A stretch of DNA of 64,000 bases from Nocardia otitidiscaviarum NBRC 14405 (GCF_000308635.1 NZ_BAGD01000104.1:1-64000); one strand, 5' to 3'; shown: positions 36,000-44,901, counted from the first letter of the stretch. Numbers and translations: made by a program. The notes: a model not told the origin generated them from the letters alone.

Positions 36000-37050
36000 G
36001 CGCACCCCGCAGGTCCGCATGTGCGCGGCCCGCGACCACGGGCAGGTCCAGGCTGGTTTTGATGCCGGGTGCGGCCGCGCACACGTACGGGATCGAATTG
36101 ACGCAGTGGTTCGCGGTCGCCACGATGCCCGGGTTGCGCTTCAGCCCCTCCGCGATCGAGGCGGGCTGCCAACCGCGAATGGTCACGAAAGTGTCCGGGT
36201 CGCCCTTGATTTCGATCTCGTAGCGTTCGCCCTCCGGCCCGAACTCCCAGCCCGGCTCCAGATGCTCCGCTCCCATCAGCCAGTTGACCGCGATTCGCAC
36301 GACCGGCTGATCACCGACCATCGCATCCCACACGAATCGCTGCCCCGCGACCCGACCCGGCTCGATGATCCCCATCGGCGACTCGATCGGCGCGGCGGCG
36401 ACGGCGATCTCGTGCGAAGTCCGGATCGGGGCGTCACCGAATCCGAGTGTGTCCGTGCACATGCGCACCGATTGGGTGAATCCGCCGGTCAGCAGACCGC
36501 GCATCGGGGATTCGCGGGCCTGCTCGGGGGTGCCGCCGAAGCCCATCACCCACCGCAGCACGTCGGGAGCGTCATAGGTGCGCATGTCGGAGAATTCCTC
36601 GGCGCGCACGAACGTCACCTTCGACGACATCGCCGAGAGCACCAGCGGGTGCAGGTCGGTGGTCCCACCGGGATTGATGCCGATCCCGTGCAACGTGACA
36701 CCACCGTCGACGCAAGCCCGTTCGAGGTCGGCATCACGGTCGGTCGGATAGAACCAGCCGACCGGCGTGACCACATTCTTGCCGGACCGCAGCATGCGCG
36801 TCACCTCACCGACATTCGGGATCAGCGGGGTATACACCACCGCGTCCGCGGGCAACGCCAGGATTTCCTCGACATCGCCGGTGGCGGTGACACCCACCGG
36901 CCGCGTGCCGAGAATCTCCCCGACATCCTTACCGCGCTTTGCCTCGGAATGGACATAGCAGCCGACCAGCTCCAGCTCCGGATGAGCTTGTACCGCCTCG
37001 ATCGCCGCCTTGCCCACCCCGCCCGTGGCCCACTGGACAACCCGCAACAT
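35992..37050 (-). CDS. Dihydrodipicolinate-reductase-like NAD(P)-dependent oxidoreductase
   Basis: A 352-aa protein beginning MLRVVQWATGGVGKAAIEAV, a Rossmann nucleotide-binding start (GxxGxG-like TGGVGK). The DapB-like pattern continues with GVTATGDVEEILALPADAVV. Mycobacteria carry many such DapB-N-domain paralogues, some related to 2,4-diaminopentanoate dehydrogenase and others uncharacterised. ATG at 37050 has GGGGAG upstream. Next is the TetR gene, overlapping by 8 bases. Confidence 0.82.
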   Translation of the reverse strand: MLRVVQWATGGVGKAAIEAVQAHPELELVGCYVHSEAKRGKDVGEILGTRPVGVTATGDVEEILALPADAVVYTPLIPNVGEVTRMLRSGKNVVTPVGWFYPTDRDADLERACVDGGVTLHGIGINPGGTTDLHPLVLSAMSSKVTFVRAEEFSDMRTYDAPDVLRWVMGFGGTPEQARESPMRGLLTGGFTQSVRMCTDTLGFGDAPIRTSHEIAVAAAPIESPMGIIEPGRVAGQRFVWDAMVGDQPVVRIAVNWLMGAEHLEPGWEFGPEGERYEIEIKGDPDTFVTIRGWQPASIAEGLKRNPGIVATANHCVNSIPYVCAAAPGIKTSLDLPVVAGRAHADLRGARG

Positions 37051-37076
37051 GAACACTCCCCGGTAGAGCCTCTTAA

Positions 37077-37093
37077 TGAGAGATAGACTCTCA
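37077..37093. promoter_or_regulatory. Operator-like palindrome before the oxidoreductase-TetR operon
   Basis: Perfect TGAGAG and CTCTCA arms with spacer ATAGA, 27 bases upstream of the oxidoreductase start. Confidence 0.5.
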
Positions 37094-37234
37094 CGAGGGG
37101 CACGCCACCGCAACGCGAACCGCGCAGAACCACGGCTCAGCCGCCATCCATCACGGGACGTCGCGAAACTGTTCGTACAGCCGGTGCGGTCTCTCGGTCC
37201 GCCCACACCGGCGGCGAGCCGGGAATCAGCACGG

Positions 37235-37644
37235 TCAGGCGATGTCGCGAATATTGTGCTGCCCGAGTTCGGGTGCATGGCACGCGAGTGTGGCGAAATC
37301 GTTGTCGTCGTGCAGAACCGTCAGGCCGTGGTGCGCCGCAGTCGCCGCAATGATCAGAGCAATGGCCGATGCGCTGCGGTGCTCACCCACGCGGGACATC
37401 CGGTACTGCGTCGCAGCGACCTACCGATCGGCATGTTTCGGCACGGCGACGTCCGGATACAGGTCGGAGTACATTTCTGTGATTCCGTCATACCCGGCAC
37501 GATCGCGGGCGCTGACGAGAAGATCGGCCCGCTGCGGATAGCGCGAGCCGATCGCCTCGGCGTCGATGGCATCGAACCATCCCGCTGCAACTTCTCGTCG
37601 GACAACAACCGGACCAGACCGGAAGTATCCAGCCGACAGATCAT
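37235..37644 (-). pseudogene. Decayed VapC-type PIN toxin
   Basis: The protein can be followed across the gene. It starts MICRLDTSGLVRLLSDEKLQ, then shifts frame near 37580 (one base missing) to give WFDAIDAEAIGSRYPQRADL. An in-frame TAG at 37421-37423 interrupts KHADR-VAATQYR, where TGG would be expected. The rest reads EHRSASAIALIIAATAAHHG and LTVLHDDNDFATLACHAPEL to a stop at 37235. In VapC proteins the AIxLIIAA position is normally Asp; here it is Ala. Three independent lesions make this a dead toxin. Confidence 0.85.
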
Positions 37645-37649
37645 CGAGA

Positions 37650-37859
37650 CTATTCCGCCGCATGCCTGCGTGCGGCATCCGCTACGACGTCCCAGTGCTG
37701 TGCTCGGTCGAAATGCTGAGCGATGCGGGCAGCGCGCTCTTGCCTTTCGGCGTAGAACCGCAGCGCGAGGTTGACCGCTTCCTTCTTGGTCCTGGCCTTG
37801 GAGAGCGTCATCGCGCGCTGTAAGGCGTCGTCGTCGAGATCGATTTGAGTAACGGTCAT
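37650..37859 (-). CDS. VapB-type antitoxin (toxin partner decayed)
   Basis: A 69-aa protein, MTVTQIDLDDDALQRAMTLS, then ARTKKEAVNLALRFYAERQE, the ribbon-helix-helix pattern of VapB. It lies five bases upstream of the vapC remnant on the same strand and is itself intact. Its operator upstream is also intact. It may be kept because it still regulates its own promoter or another locus, or it may simply be recent decay. Confidence 0.85.
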   Translation of the reverse strand: MTVTQIDLDDDALQRAMTLSKARTKKEAVNLALRFYAERQERAARIAQHFDRAQHWDVVADAARRHAAE

Positions 37860-37874
37860 GACATGCCTCCGCTG

Positions 37875-37912
37875 ATGTTGGTCATGTACAAGGACGAGTA
37901 CATCACCAACAT
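37875..37912. promoter_or_regulatory. vapB operator
   Basis: Arms ATGTTGGTCATGTAC and GTACATCACCAACAT pair at 14 of 15 positions with an 8-base spacer, 16 bases upstream of the vapB start. Confidence 0.7.
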
Positions 37913-37919
37913 TCCGGGA

Positions 37920-38342
37920 CTACTCGACCGGGCTGAAGCCCACCATCCACGGCACCCCGAACTTGTCGGTCACCATGCCGAACCCCTCCGACCATTCGGT
38001 CTTGCCGAAGGGCATGGTGATTTCGCCACCGGCCCCGAGTTCGGTGAAGATGCGTTCGGCTTCCTCCCGGAGGTCGAGGTCCACCGAGACGGCGTAGGGC
38101 GGGTTGGTGGTGTTGACGGTCTGGCCGGGTGGGCAGTCGGAGGCCATGAGCAGGTGGGCGGTGCCGCGCAGCGGGAGGGCTACGTGGGCGACGAGGTTCT
38201 TGGCCTCGTCGGAGAGTTCCTCGCCCCCGCCCATCTCACCGAAGCGGGTGATGTCGAGTTCGCCGCCGAAGACGCTCTGGTAGAAGGTGAACGCCTCCTC
38301 GGCGTTGCCGTTGAAGAGCAGGTACGGATTCAGGTTCACGGT
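37920..38342 (-). CDS. PhnB-like VOC family protein
   Basis: A 140-aa protein starting MNLNPYLLFNGNAEEAFTFY, the PhnB/YjdN pattern. It continues with LPLRGTAHLLMASDCPPGQT and ends KFGVPWMVGFSPVE. PhnB-like proteins are often of unknown catalytic role. GTG at 38342 follows AGGAGG; ATG at 38354 is the less likely start. Confidence 0.87.
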   Translation of the reverse strand, partial: TVNLNPYLLFNGNAEEAFTFYQSVFGGELDITRFGEMGGGEELSDEAKNLVAHVALPLRGTAHLLMASDCPPGQTVNTTNPPYAVSVDLDLREEAERIFTELGAGGEITMPFGKTEWSEGFGMVTDKFGVPWMVGFSPVE

Positions 38343-38433
38343 ATGCCTCCTCACGTGCTGATCGGTCGGGCAAACGGCAGCGGCCGCCGCCCCCGCAATG
38401 GAGACGACGGCCGCGGCCGAAACTCATCGGTGT

Positions 38434-40224
38434 TCAGCTGTAGATCGCGTCCACGTCGGTGGCGTACTGCTTCATGACCACCGCGCGCTTGAGCGACATC
38501 TTCGGGGTCAGCTCGCCGCCCTCCTGGGTCCAGTCGACCGGCAGTATGCGGATCTTCTTGATGGCCTCGGCGTGCGACACCAGCTTGTTGGTGGCGGCCA
38601 CCGCCTCGTTGATCTCCGCGACCAGCTTCGGGTTCTCGATGATCTGCTCCATCGCGGTGTCGGCCGGAACACCGTTGCGCTCCTTCCAACCCGGCAGCGC
38701 CTCCTGGTCGATGGTGATGAGCGCGCCGACGAACGGCTGGCCGTCACCGACCACCATGACCTGGCTGATCAGCGGATGCTGGCGCAGGGAGTCCTCGAGC
38801 AGCGCCGGGGAGACGTTCTTGCCGCCCGCGGTGACGATGATCTCCTTCTTGCGACCGACGATGGAGATGAAGCCCTGCTCGTCGATGGCGCCCAGGTCGC
38901 CGGTCTTGAACCAGCCGTCGGCGAACGCGTCGGCGGTGGCCTCCGGGTTGTTCCAGTAGCCCGCGAACACGACCGGACCCTTGATGAGCAGCTCGCCGTC
39001 CTCGGCGACCTTCGCACCGTGCCCCGGCAGCGGACGGCCCACGGTGCCGACCTTGATGTTCTCGGGGGTGTTGACGCTGACGGCGGCGGTGGACTCGGTC
39101 AGACCGTAACCCTCGTAGATGGTGACGCCAGCGCCGCGGAAGAAGTGGCCCAGGCGCGCGCCCAGGGGTCCGCCGCCGGAGACTGCGGAGGCGCAGCGGC
39201 CGCCCATGGCCTCGCGCAGCTTGCCGTACACCAGCTTGTCGAAGACGGTGTGCTTGAGCTTCAGCACGAAACCGGGGCCGCCGTTCTGCAGCGCCTCGGA
39301 GTACTGCACGGCCACGTCGGCGGCGGCGTCGAAGATCTTGCCCTTGCCGCCGTCGTGCGCCTTCTGCTTGGCGCCGTTGAACACCTTCTCGAACACGCGC
39401 GGCACCGAGAGGATGAAGTCCGGCTTGTACTTGCCGAACTGCTCGACCAGCGTGGACCAGTCGGCGGTGTGCGCCACGGTGACACCGGCGTCGAACGCGG
39501 CCAACGCCACGGCGCGGGCGAAGACGTGCGCCAGCGGCAGGAACAGCAGCGACTTGCGGTCGGGCCGCAGGAATTCGCTCATGGCGGAGCGGTCGGCGGC
39601 CGACTCGGCGTAGAGGTTGGCGTGCGAGAGCATGACGCCCTTGGGGCGGCCGGTGGTGCCGGAGGTGTAGATGAGGGTGGCCGGGGAGGCCGCCTTCACC
39701 TGGGCGCGGCGCTCGTGCACCACGCTGTCGTCGAGGTCCGCGCCGCGCTTGATCAGCTCGGCGACGGCGCCGCCCTCGATCTGCAGCACCTCGTTCAGCT
39801 CGCCCAGACCGCCCTCGATCTCGCCGATGGTGGCGCGATGCTGCTCGTTCTGGACGATGATCAGCTTGGTGGCCGAGTCGGACAGGATCCAGCGGCACTG
39901 CTCGGCCGAGGAGCTGTCGAAGATGGCGACGGTGCAGCCGCCGGCGGCCCAGATGGCGAAGTCGAGGACCACCCACTCGTAGCTGGTGGCGGCCATGATC
40001 GCGACGCGGTCGCCGAGCTCGATGCCGGAGGCCACGAAGCCCTTGGCGACATCGGTCACGGTCTTGGCGAACTCGGTGGCCGTGACGTCGTTCCAGCCGC
40101 CGTTACCATCCGGGGTGTTGAAGACGACCAGGTTCGGCGTCTCCTTCGCATGCCGGAACGCGCCGTCCGACATGTTCGCGTTCTCCGGAATGGTGTAGGT
40201 AGCCGGGACTTCGAACTCTCGCAT
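38434..40224 (-). CDS. Long-chain fatty-acyl-CoA synthetase, FadD15-like
   Basis: A 596-aa ANL enzyme. It has A3 IYTSGTTGRPKGVMLSHANL, A5 GYGLTESTAAVS, A8 GWFKTGDLGAIDEQGFISIV and the A10-side GELTPKMSLKRAVV with the catalytic Lys. It makes fatty-acyl-CoA from fatty acid, ATP and CoA. The overall sequence resembles mycobacterial FadD15. It is 92 bases from the VOC gene ending at 38342, all on the minus strand. The upstream region to 40349 is gene-free. Confidence 0.92.
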   Translation of the reverse strand: MREFEVPATYTIPENANMSDGAFRHAKETPNLVVFNTPDGNGGWNDVTATEFAKTVTDVAKGFVASGIELGDRVAIMAATSYEWVVLDFAIWAAGGCTVAIFDSSSAEQCRWILSDSATKLIIVQNEQHRATIGEIEGGLGELNEVLQIEGGAVAELIKRGADLDDSVVHERRAQVKAASPATLIYTSGTTGRPKGVMLSHANLYAESAADRSAMSEFLRPDRKSLLFLPLAHVFARAVALAAFDAGVTVAHTADWSTLVEQFGKYKPDFILSVPRVFEKVFNGAKQKAHDGGKGKIFDAAADVAVQYSEALQNGGPGFVLKLKHTVFDKLVYGKLREAMGGRCASAVSGGGPLGARLGHFFRGAGVTIYEGYGLTESTAAVSVNTPENIKVGTVGRPLPGHGAKVAEDGELLIKGPVVFAGYWNNPEATADAFADGWFKTGDLGAIDEQGFISIVGRKKEIIVTAGGKNVSPALLEDSLRQHPLISQVMVVGDGQPFVGALITIDQEALPGWKERNGVPADTAMEQIIENPKLVAEINEAVAATNKLVSHAEAIKKIRILPVDWTQEGGELTPKMSLKRAVVMKQYATDVDAIYS

Positions 40225-40349
40225 CGCTGCCCTTCCACAGTGGGTTAACTCGCCAGTAATTTACGCCACGCTTCGGCGCAGCGCCCGGCGGGACCGGCGG
40301 AACACGTTCCGCGGTAGGCCGCCGGGCCGGGGTCACAAGCGCTCGGACA

Positions 40350-41264
40350 CTAGCCTATGGACCGTGTTTGAGCAGGTCGCAGGGCCTGCCGCAGGAATAC
40401 CGCGAGCTCGCGGGTCACCTGCGCGGCGGCTTCTACCAGAGTTGCCTGCGCTTGGGAGACGTGCCAGAGCCCACGGCTCTCGCTGAAGTCGACCGTAACA
40501 CCGGAAGATTCCAGTTTCGTGACCAACCGCAGGCACTGACCGTGCAGCAGTTCGTCCACGTCGGCCTGCACATAGGTGGGCGGCAGGCCGTGCAGTTCGG
40601 CGAGCAGCGGCGCGTAGCCGGGGTCGAGCCCGTCACCGTCCCCCAGGTAGGCGTCGGCGCAGGCACGCGACCACGGCTTGGTGAGCACGAGATCGCTGGA
40701 GCGCTCCGGGATCTCGTTGGGATCGGTCCACGGCGCGATCAGTCCGAGCGCGGCCGGGGTGAATCCGTGCCGGTCCCGCAACCGCAGCGCCAAAGCCATC
40801 GACAGTCCACCACCAGCCGAATCACCGGCCACCGCAATGCGTTCCGGGCGGTAGCCGGTGGCGACCAGATCGAGGAAGGCGGCTTCGGCGTCGTCGAGCG
40901 CGGCCGGGAACGGATGTTCGGGCGCGAGCCGGTAGTCCGGCACGTGCACCCGGCAGCCGATCTCCCGGGCCAGCACCGCGGCCAGGGCGCGGTGCGTCAC
41001 CGGGGAACCGACCGTGTAACCGCCGCCGTGCAGGTACAGCACCGTGATGGCATCGGAAACCGGTCCAGCGGTGAGCCTTTCGGCGGGCCGCTCGCCCAGG
41101 CGGATGCGTTCCACCCGGGTGCCGCGCGGCAGCAGCTGCCCGGCCGCACCGGCGTCCATGAGCCGACGCTGCACGGTGAACGGCAGTCGGGCGTTGAGCA
41201 TGACACGGAACAGCGGACGGAGTACCGCGCGGGCGACGGGCAGCGGCAGCGAGATCTCGGGCAT
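40350..41264 (-). CDS. HSL-family lipase/esterase, LipR-like
   Basis: A 304-aa protein with oxyanion motif YLHGGGYTVG and the nucleophile in VAGDSAGGGLSMALAL. The acid and His are expected near VDELLHG and GLWHVSQ. It follows the SDR gene on the same strand; a GTG at 41270 two codons upstream of the ATG at 41264 lies just before the SDR stop. In Mtb the mymA operon holds mymA, lipR and sadH. The same three gene types occur here in the order monooxygenase, SDR, lipase. Role in lipid or ketone metabolism is inferred. Confidence 0.85.
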   Translation of the reverse strand: MPEISLPLPVARAVLRPLFRVMLNARLPFTVQRRLMDAGAAGQLLPRGTRVERIRLGERPAERLTAGPVSDAITVLYLHGGGYTVGSPVTHRALAAVLAREIGCRVHVPDYRLAPEHPFPAALDDAEAAFLDLVATGYRPERIAVAGDSAGGGLSMALALRLRDRHGFTPAALGLIAPWTDPNEIPERSSDLVLTKPWSRACADAYLGDGDGLDPGYAPLLAELHGLPPTYVQADVDELLHGQCLRLVTKLESSGVTVDFSESRGLWHVSQAQATLVEAAAQVTRELAVFLRQALRPAQTRSIG

Positions 41265-41272
41265 GATCACTT

Positions 41273-42109
41273 TCAGGGCAGAGCGCGCTTCTGCACGACG
41301 GCGGCGATGCGCTGGTAGTACGAGGCGGTGGTGCGCACGAACAGGTCCAGAACCTTTGCCTCCCAACCGATCAGCACGCGGCCGTGGCCCTTGCCGACGC
41401 CGTTGAGAATGGTTTCGGCGGCCATCTCGGGGGTGTGCATGGCCAGCTTGCTGTCGAAGAGGGCGGCCAGATTCTTCTGATCCAGGCCCTCGGCGACGGT
41501 GGCGTTGCGGGCCACGGCGGTCTTGATGCCGCCGGGGTGCACACAGGTCACCTTGACCGGGTCACCGCTCATGAGCATTTCCTGCCGCAGCGCCTCGGTG
41601 AATCCGCGCACCGCGAACTTGGCGGCGTTGTAGGCACTCTGGCCGGGTACCGCGATCAGCCCGAAGAGGCTGGACACGTTCACCACGTGGCCCGCGCCGG
41701 ATTCGATCAGATACGGCAGAAAAGCCTTGGTGCCGTTGACGACTCCCCAGAAGTCGACGTCCATGATGCGCTCGATGTCCTTGAACTGCGTCGCGATCAC
41801 GTCGCCGTGGTGGGCGATACCGGCATTGTTGTAGATCTGGTTGACCTTGCCGAAATGCTCCTTGACCTGGTCGGCGTAGAGCAGCACGGCCTCGCGCTCG
41901 GCCACATTGAGCCGGTCCGACTTGATCTGCACGCCGAACTTCTCACAGCGGCGCACGGTTTCGGCCAAGCCCTCGGTATCGATATCGGAGAGCGCGAGTT
42001 TCGCGCCGCGCCGGGCCAGCGCCTCGGCGAGGGCGCGACCGATGCCGGATCCGGCGCCGGTGATCACGCAGACCTTGTCCTGGAAGTAAGCGTCGTTGCT
42101 CACGGTCAC
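41273..42109 (-). CDS. Short-chain dehydrogenase, SadH-like
   Basis: A 278-aa SDR. The nucleotide site is VCVITGAGSGIGRALAEALA, the structural NNAG is in YNNAGIAHHG, and the catalytic YxxxK is in SAYNAAKFAVRG. It is colinear with the mycobacterial SadH/Rv3085 type. The ATG at 42109 lies 23 bases after the monooxygenase gene. It probably oxidises or reduces a long-chain alcohol or ketone made by that enzyme. Confidence 0.87.
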   Translation of the reverse strand: MTVSNDAYFQDKVCVITGAGSGIGRALAEALARRGAKLALSDIDTEGLAETVRRCEKFGVQIKSDRLNVAEREAVLLYADQVKEHFGKVNQIYNNAGIAHHGDVIATQFKDIERIMDVDFWGVVNGTKAFLPYLIESGAGHVVNVSSLFGLIAVPGQSAYNAAKFAVRGFTEALRQEMLMSGDPVKVTCVHPGGIKTAVARNATVAEGLDQKNLAALFDSKLAMHTPEMAAETILNGVGKGHGRVLIGWEAKVLDLFVRTTASYYQRIAAVVQKRALP

Positions 42110-42132
42110 TCTTTCGGTTGGGGTGGACGGTT

Positions 42133-43653
42133 TCAGGATGCCTTGGCGACGGCGGCGGTCGTGGTGTCGTACGCCGCCACGTCGAACTTCTCGAGCAGAC
42201 TACGGAACCGGAAGGTGAAGTCAGGCCACAGCGTGGTGTTGTTGCCGTGCTTGTCGAGATACCAGCTGGCGCAGCCGCCGGTGCTCCACACGGAGCCGAC
42301 CAGCTTCTTCTGCAATTCGGCGTTGAAGGCGTCCTGCACGTCCTGGCGCACCTCCACGGTGCGCAGCCCCTGCTTGTCGATGGTGGCGACCGCGTCGGCG
42401 ATGTAGTTGATCTGCGATTCGATCATGTACACCATCGAGGTGTGCCCCAGGCCCACGTTCGGGCCCAGCAGGAAGAACATATTCGGGTAGTTGTGGATGG
42501 TCGAGCCCTTGTAGCCCTGCTGGCCGGTGGCGTCGAAGACCTCGGCGAGGGTGCGGCCGTCACGACCGGCGATGGTCTCGAACACCGGGGAGTCGGTGAC
42601 GTGGAAGCCGGTGGCGACCACGATGGCGTCGACCTCGCGCACCGTGCCGTCCTTGGTGACGATGGAGTTGCCGGTGATCTCCTTGATGCCGTCGGTGACC
42701 ACGTCCACATTGTCGCGCGAGAGCGCCGGGTAGTAGTCGTTGGAGATCAGCATGCGCTTGCAGCCGATGCGGAAGTTCGGGGTTACCTTGCGGCGCAGTT
42801 CCGGATCGCGCACCTCGGCGAACAGCTTGGCGCGGGCGATGGTCTCCAGGATGCGCATGGCGGGCGGGAATTTCGCCAGGCCCACCACCTGGGTTTCGCG
42901 GGCGGCGTAGATGGCGGCGCGGGAGAGCGCCTGCACGCCCGGAATGTACTTGAACGCCAGCTTTTCCGGGGCCAGGTAGGGCCGGTCCATGCGCGGCAGC
43001 AGCCACGGCGCGGTGCGCTGGTACACGTCCAGGTGTGCGACCTGCTTCGCGATATTCGGCACGATCTGGATCGCGGAGGCGCCGGTGCCGATCACGGCGA
43101 CCCGCTTGCCGGTGAGGTCGGCGTCGTGGTCCCAGCGCGCGGAGTGGAAGATCTCGCCCTGGAACTCGTTGATGCCCTTGATATCCGGCAGGTTGGGCTC
43201 GCACAGCGCGCCCACGGCGGAGATCAGGATGTCGGCGGTGAACGCGCCCTGGCTGGTCTGGATCTCCCAGCGCGCGGCGGCGTCGTTCCACTGCGCACCG
43301 GTCATCTCGCAGCCGAAGATGTGGCGGTCGCGTACCCCGTACTTGTCGGCGACGCCCTGGATGTAGCGCTGGATCTCCGGCTGCCTGGAGAACGAGCGGC
43401 TCCAGTCCGGGTTGAGCGCGAAGGAGTACGAATACAGCTGGGAGGGCACATCGCAGGCCGCGCCCGGGTAGGTGTTGTCGCGCCAGGTGCCGCCGACATC
43501 GTGCCCGCGCTCCAGCACGAGGTAATCGTTGTGCCCCTGCTGGCTCAGGCGGATCGCCATGCCCAGACCGGAAAACCCGCTGCCCACGATGATGATGCGG
43601 GAGTGACGGGCAGGCCGGTTGCCGACAGCTTTGTCTGTAACCTTGCGACTCAT
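42133..43653 (-). CDS. Flavin-containing Baeyer-Villiger-type monooxygenase, MymA-like
   Basis: A 506-aa monooxygenase. The FAD site is IIIVGSGFSGLGMAIRL. The BVMO fingerprint F-x-G-x-x-x-H-x-x-x-W is present as FQGEIFHSARW, and the NADPH-site RVAVIGTGASAIQIVP follows. It should insert oxygen beside a ketone or oxidise a long-chain substrate, using NADPH. It is the first gene of a three-gene operon with a SadH-like SDR and a LipR-like lipase, and it is divergent from a TetR gene. Confidence 0.9.
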   Translation of the reverse strand: MSRKVTDKAVGNRPARHSRIIIVGSGFSGLGMAIRLSQQGHNDYLVLERGHDVGGTWRDNTYPGAACDVPSQLYSYSFALNPDWSRSFSRQPEIQRYIQGVADKYGVRDRHIFGCEMTGAQWNDAAARWEIQTSQGAFTADILISAVGALCEPNLPDIKGINEFQGEIFHSARWDHDADLTGKRVAVIGTGASAIQIVPNIAKQVAHLDVYQRTAPWLLPRMDRPYLAPEKLAFKYIPGVQALSRAAIYAARETQVVGLAKFPPAMRILETIARAKLFAEVRDPELRRKVTPNFRIGCKRMLISNDYYPALSRDNVDVVTDGIKEITGNSIVTKDGTVREVDAIVVATGFHVTDSPVFETIAGRDGRTLAEVFDATGQQGYKGSTIHNYPNMFFLLGPNVGLGHTSMVYMIESQINYIADAVATIDKQGLRTVEVRQDVQDAFNAELQKKLVGSVWSTGGCASWYLDKHGNNTTLWPDFTFRFRSLLEKFDVAAYDTTTAAVAKAS

Positions 43654-43682
43654 ATAAGCGAGCGTAAGGTCTTATTGAGCAG

Positions 43683-43701
43683 GAGTCAACAGTATTGACT
43701 C
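43683..43701. promoter_or_regulatory. Operator between the monooxygenase operon and the TetR gene
   Basis: A perfect GAGTCAA/TTGACTC repeat with spacer CAGTA. Each TTGACT is also a plausible -35. On the minus strand TTGACT and TACGCT are 17 bases apart, so a bound repressor would block that promoter. Confidence 0.65.
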
Positions 43702-43719
43702 ACGTTCAGTAGTATCGGT

Positions 43720-44358
43720 GTGGTGAGTAGGGAACGCAGCCGGGACCAGACCGTATCCAAGCGTGTGCGCCTGAGCCCGGAGGAACGCCGCCGACAGCTC
43801 ATCACGCTGGGCGTGGAGATGCTGCGCGGACGCGCGCTCGAAGACGTCTCCATCGGCGAGATCGCGGCCCAGGCCGGCATCTCCCGGGGCCTGCTGTTCC
43901 ACTATTTCCCGTCCAAACAGGACTTCCACCTGGCGATCGTCCAGTACGCCAATGCCGAACTCCTGGAGAAGACCGCACCCGACCGCACCCTGCCGCTCTA
44001 CGACATGCTGCGCGACGCGATCGAACGCTATGTCGACTACGTCAGCGAGAACCGCACCTCCTATCTGGCCCTGCTGCGCGGCCCGGCCAGCGCCAGCCCC
44101 GAACTGGTCGCCCTGGTCACCCAGACCCGTCTGGCCCTCGTCGACCGCATCCTCACCGAATCCCCGATCGCCGTCGACGATCCGGACCGCCCCCGCCTGC
44201 GCCTGGCCGTGCGCGGCTGGATCGCCTTCGTGGAGGAGACCACCCTCACCTGGCTGCGCGAGGAACCCATCCCCCGCGAGACGCTGGTCGACATGCTCGT
44301 CGACTCGCTCCCGGCCCTGGCACTGAATCCAGTGCTCGCGGCGGCACTGCGCGCCTGA
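43720..44358 (+). CDS. TetR-family transcriptional regulator
   Basis: A 212-aa regulator with HTH LEDVSIGEIAAQAGISRGLL and FHYFPSKQDF. It begins at GTG 43720 (or 43723) only 66 bases from the divergent monooxygenase gene, with the perfect palindrome between them. It is the likely repressor of the monooxygenase-SDR-lipase operon. In Mtb the equivalent operon is controlled by an AraC-type protein (VirS) instead. Confidence 0.88.
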   Translation: MVSRERSRDQTVSKRVRLSPEERRRQLITLGVEMLRGRALEDVSIGEIAAQAGISRGLLFHYFPSKQDFHLAIVQYANAELLEKTAPDRTLPLYDMLRDAIERYVDYVSENRTSYLALLRGPASASPELVALVTQTRLALVDRILTESPIAVDDPDRPRLRLAVRGWIAFVEETTLTWLREEPIPRETLVDMLVDSLPALALNPVLAAALRA

Positions 44359-44417
44359 GAGACCCGCCGGACGCCGGTGTCTCGACGCGGCGAGTTGGTC
44401 GGAACCCGGCGGCGCGA

Positions 44418-44451
44418 ACGGCCCGCGCGGCATCATCCGCGTCCGGGCCGT
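44418..44451. terminator. Bidirectional hairpin
   Basis: ACGGCCCG and CGGGCCGT arms enclose an inner CGCGG/CCGCG hairpin with loop CATCAT, between the convergent TetR and CBS genes. Confidence 0.55.
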
Positions 44452-44469
44452 CGCACCCGGCGGGCGTTC

Positions 44470-44901
44470 TCAGTGCGGTACCGAGACGGCCTCCACGAAG
44501 TGGGCGAGCTGCTCGTCGCTTACATTGCGGGCCAGATCGGATTCGCAGATCATGCCGACCAGGCGTTTGCCGTTGCGGGTGTCGATGACCGGGAGGCGCT
44601 TGATCTGCGCCTGTTCCATCATCTCGAGCACTTCGGAGACATCGGTGTCGGCCGATACCCACCGCGGGGTGCCCTGCGCCAGATCGCCCGCCCGCACCCG
44701 GCTCGGGTCGTGGCCCTCGGCGATGCAGCGCACCACGATGTCGCGGTCGGTGAGCATCCCGATGAGGCGGTCGTCATTGCAGATGGGCAGGGCGCCGACG
44801 TCCATATTGCGCATCAGCTGCGCGGCCCTGTCCAGGGTTTCGTCGGCGGGGACGCAGGTGGCGTCCCGGTGCATGATGTCGCGTGCCTTCATGGCCTTCA
44901 C
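44470..44901 (-). CDS. Two-CBS-domain protein, Hrp1-like
   Basis: A 143-aa protein of two CBS domains: MKARDIMHRDATCVPADETL, ALPICNDDRLIGMLTDRDIV, and LPVIDTRNGKRLVGMICESD. It aligns along its length with Mtb Hrp1 (Rv2626c), a hypoxia-induced secreted or surface protein of the DosR regulon. I saw no clear DosR box upstream, only a short TTCGG/CCGAA palindrome at 44943-44953. GTG at 44901 has AGGAGG six bases upstream. The nearby transporter permease ends 80 bases upstream. Confidence 0.88.
   Translation of the reverse strand: MKAMKARDIMHRDATCVPADETLDRAAQLMRNMDVGALPICNDDRLIGMLTDRDIVVRCIAEGHDPSRVRAGDLAQGTPRWVSADTDVSEVLEMMEQAQIKRLPVIDTRNGKRLVGMICESDLARNVSDEQLAHFVEAVSVPH

Noticed and set aside
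38398..40248. 616-codon plus-strand frame opposite the FadD15-like gene
   Set aside because: Antisense shadow of a well-conserved ANL enzyme.
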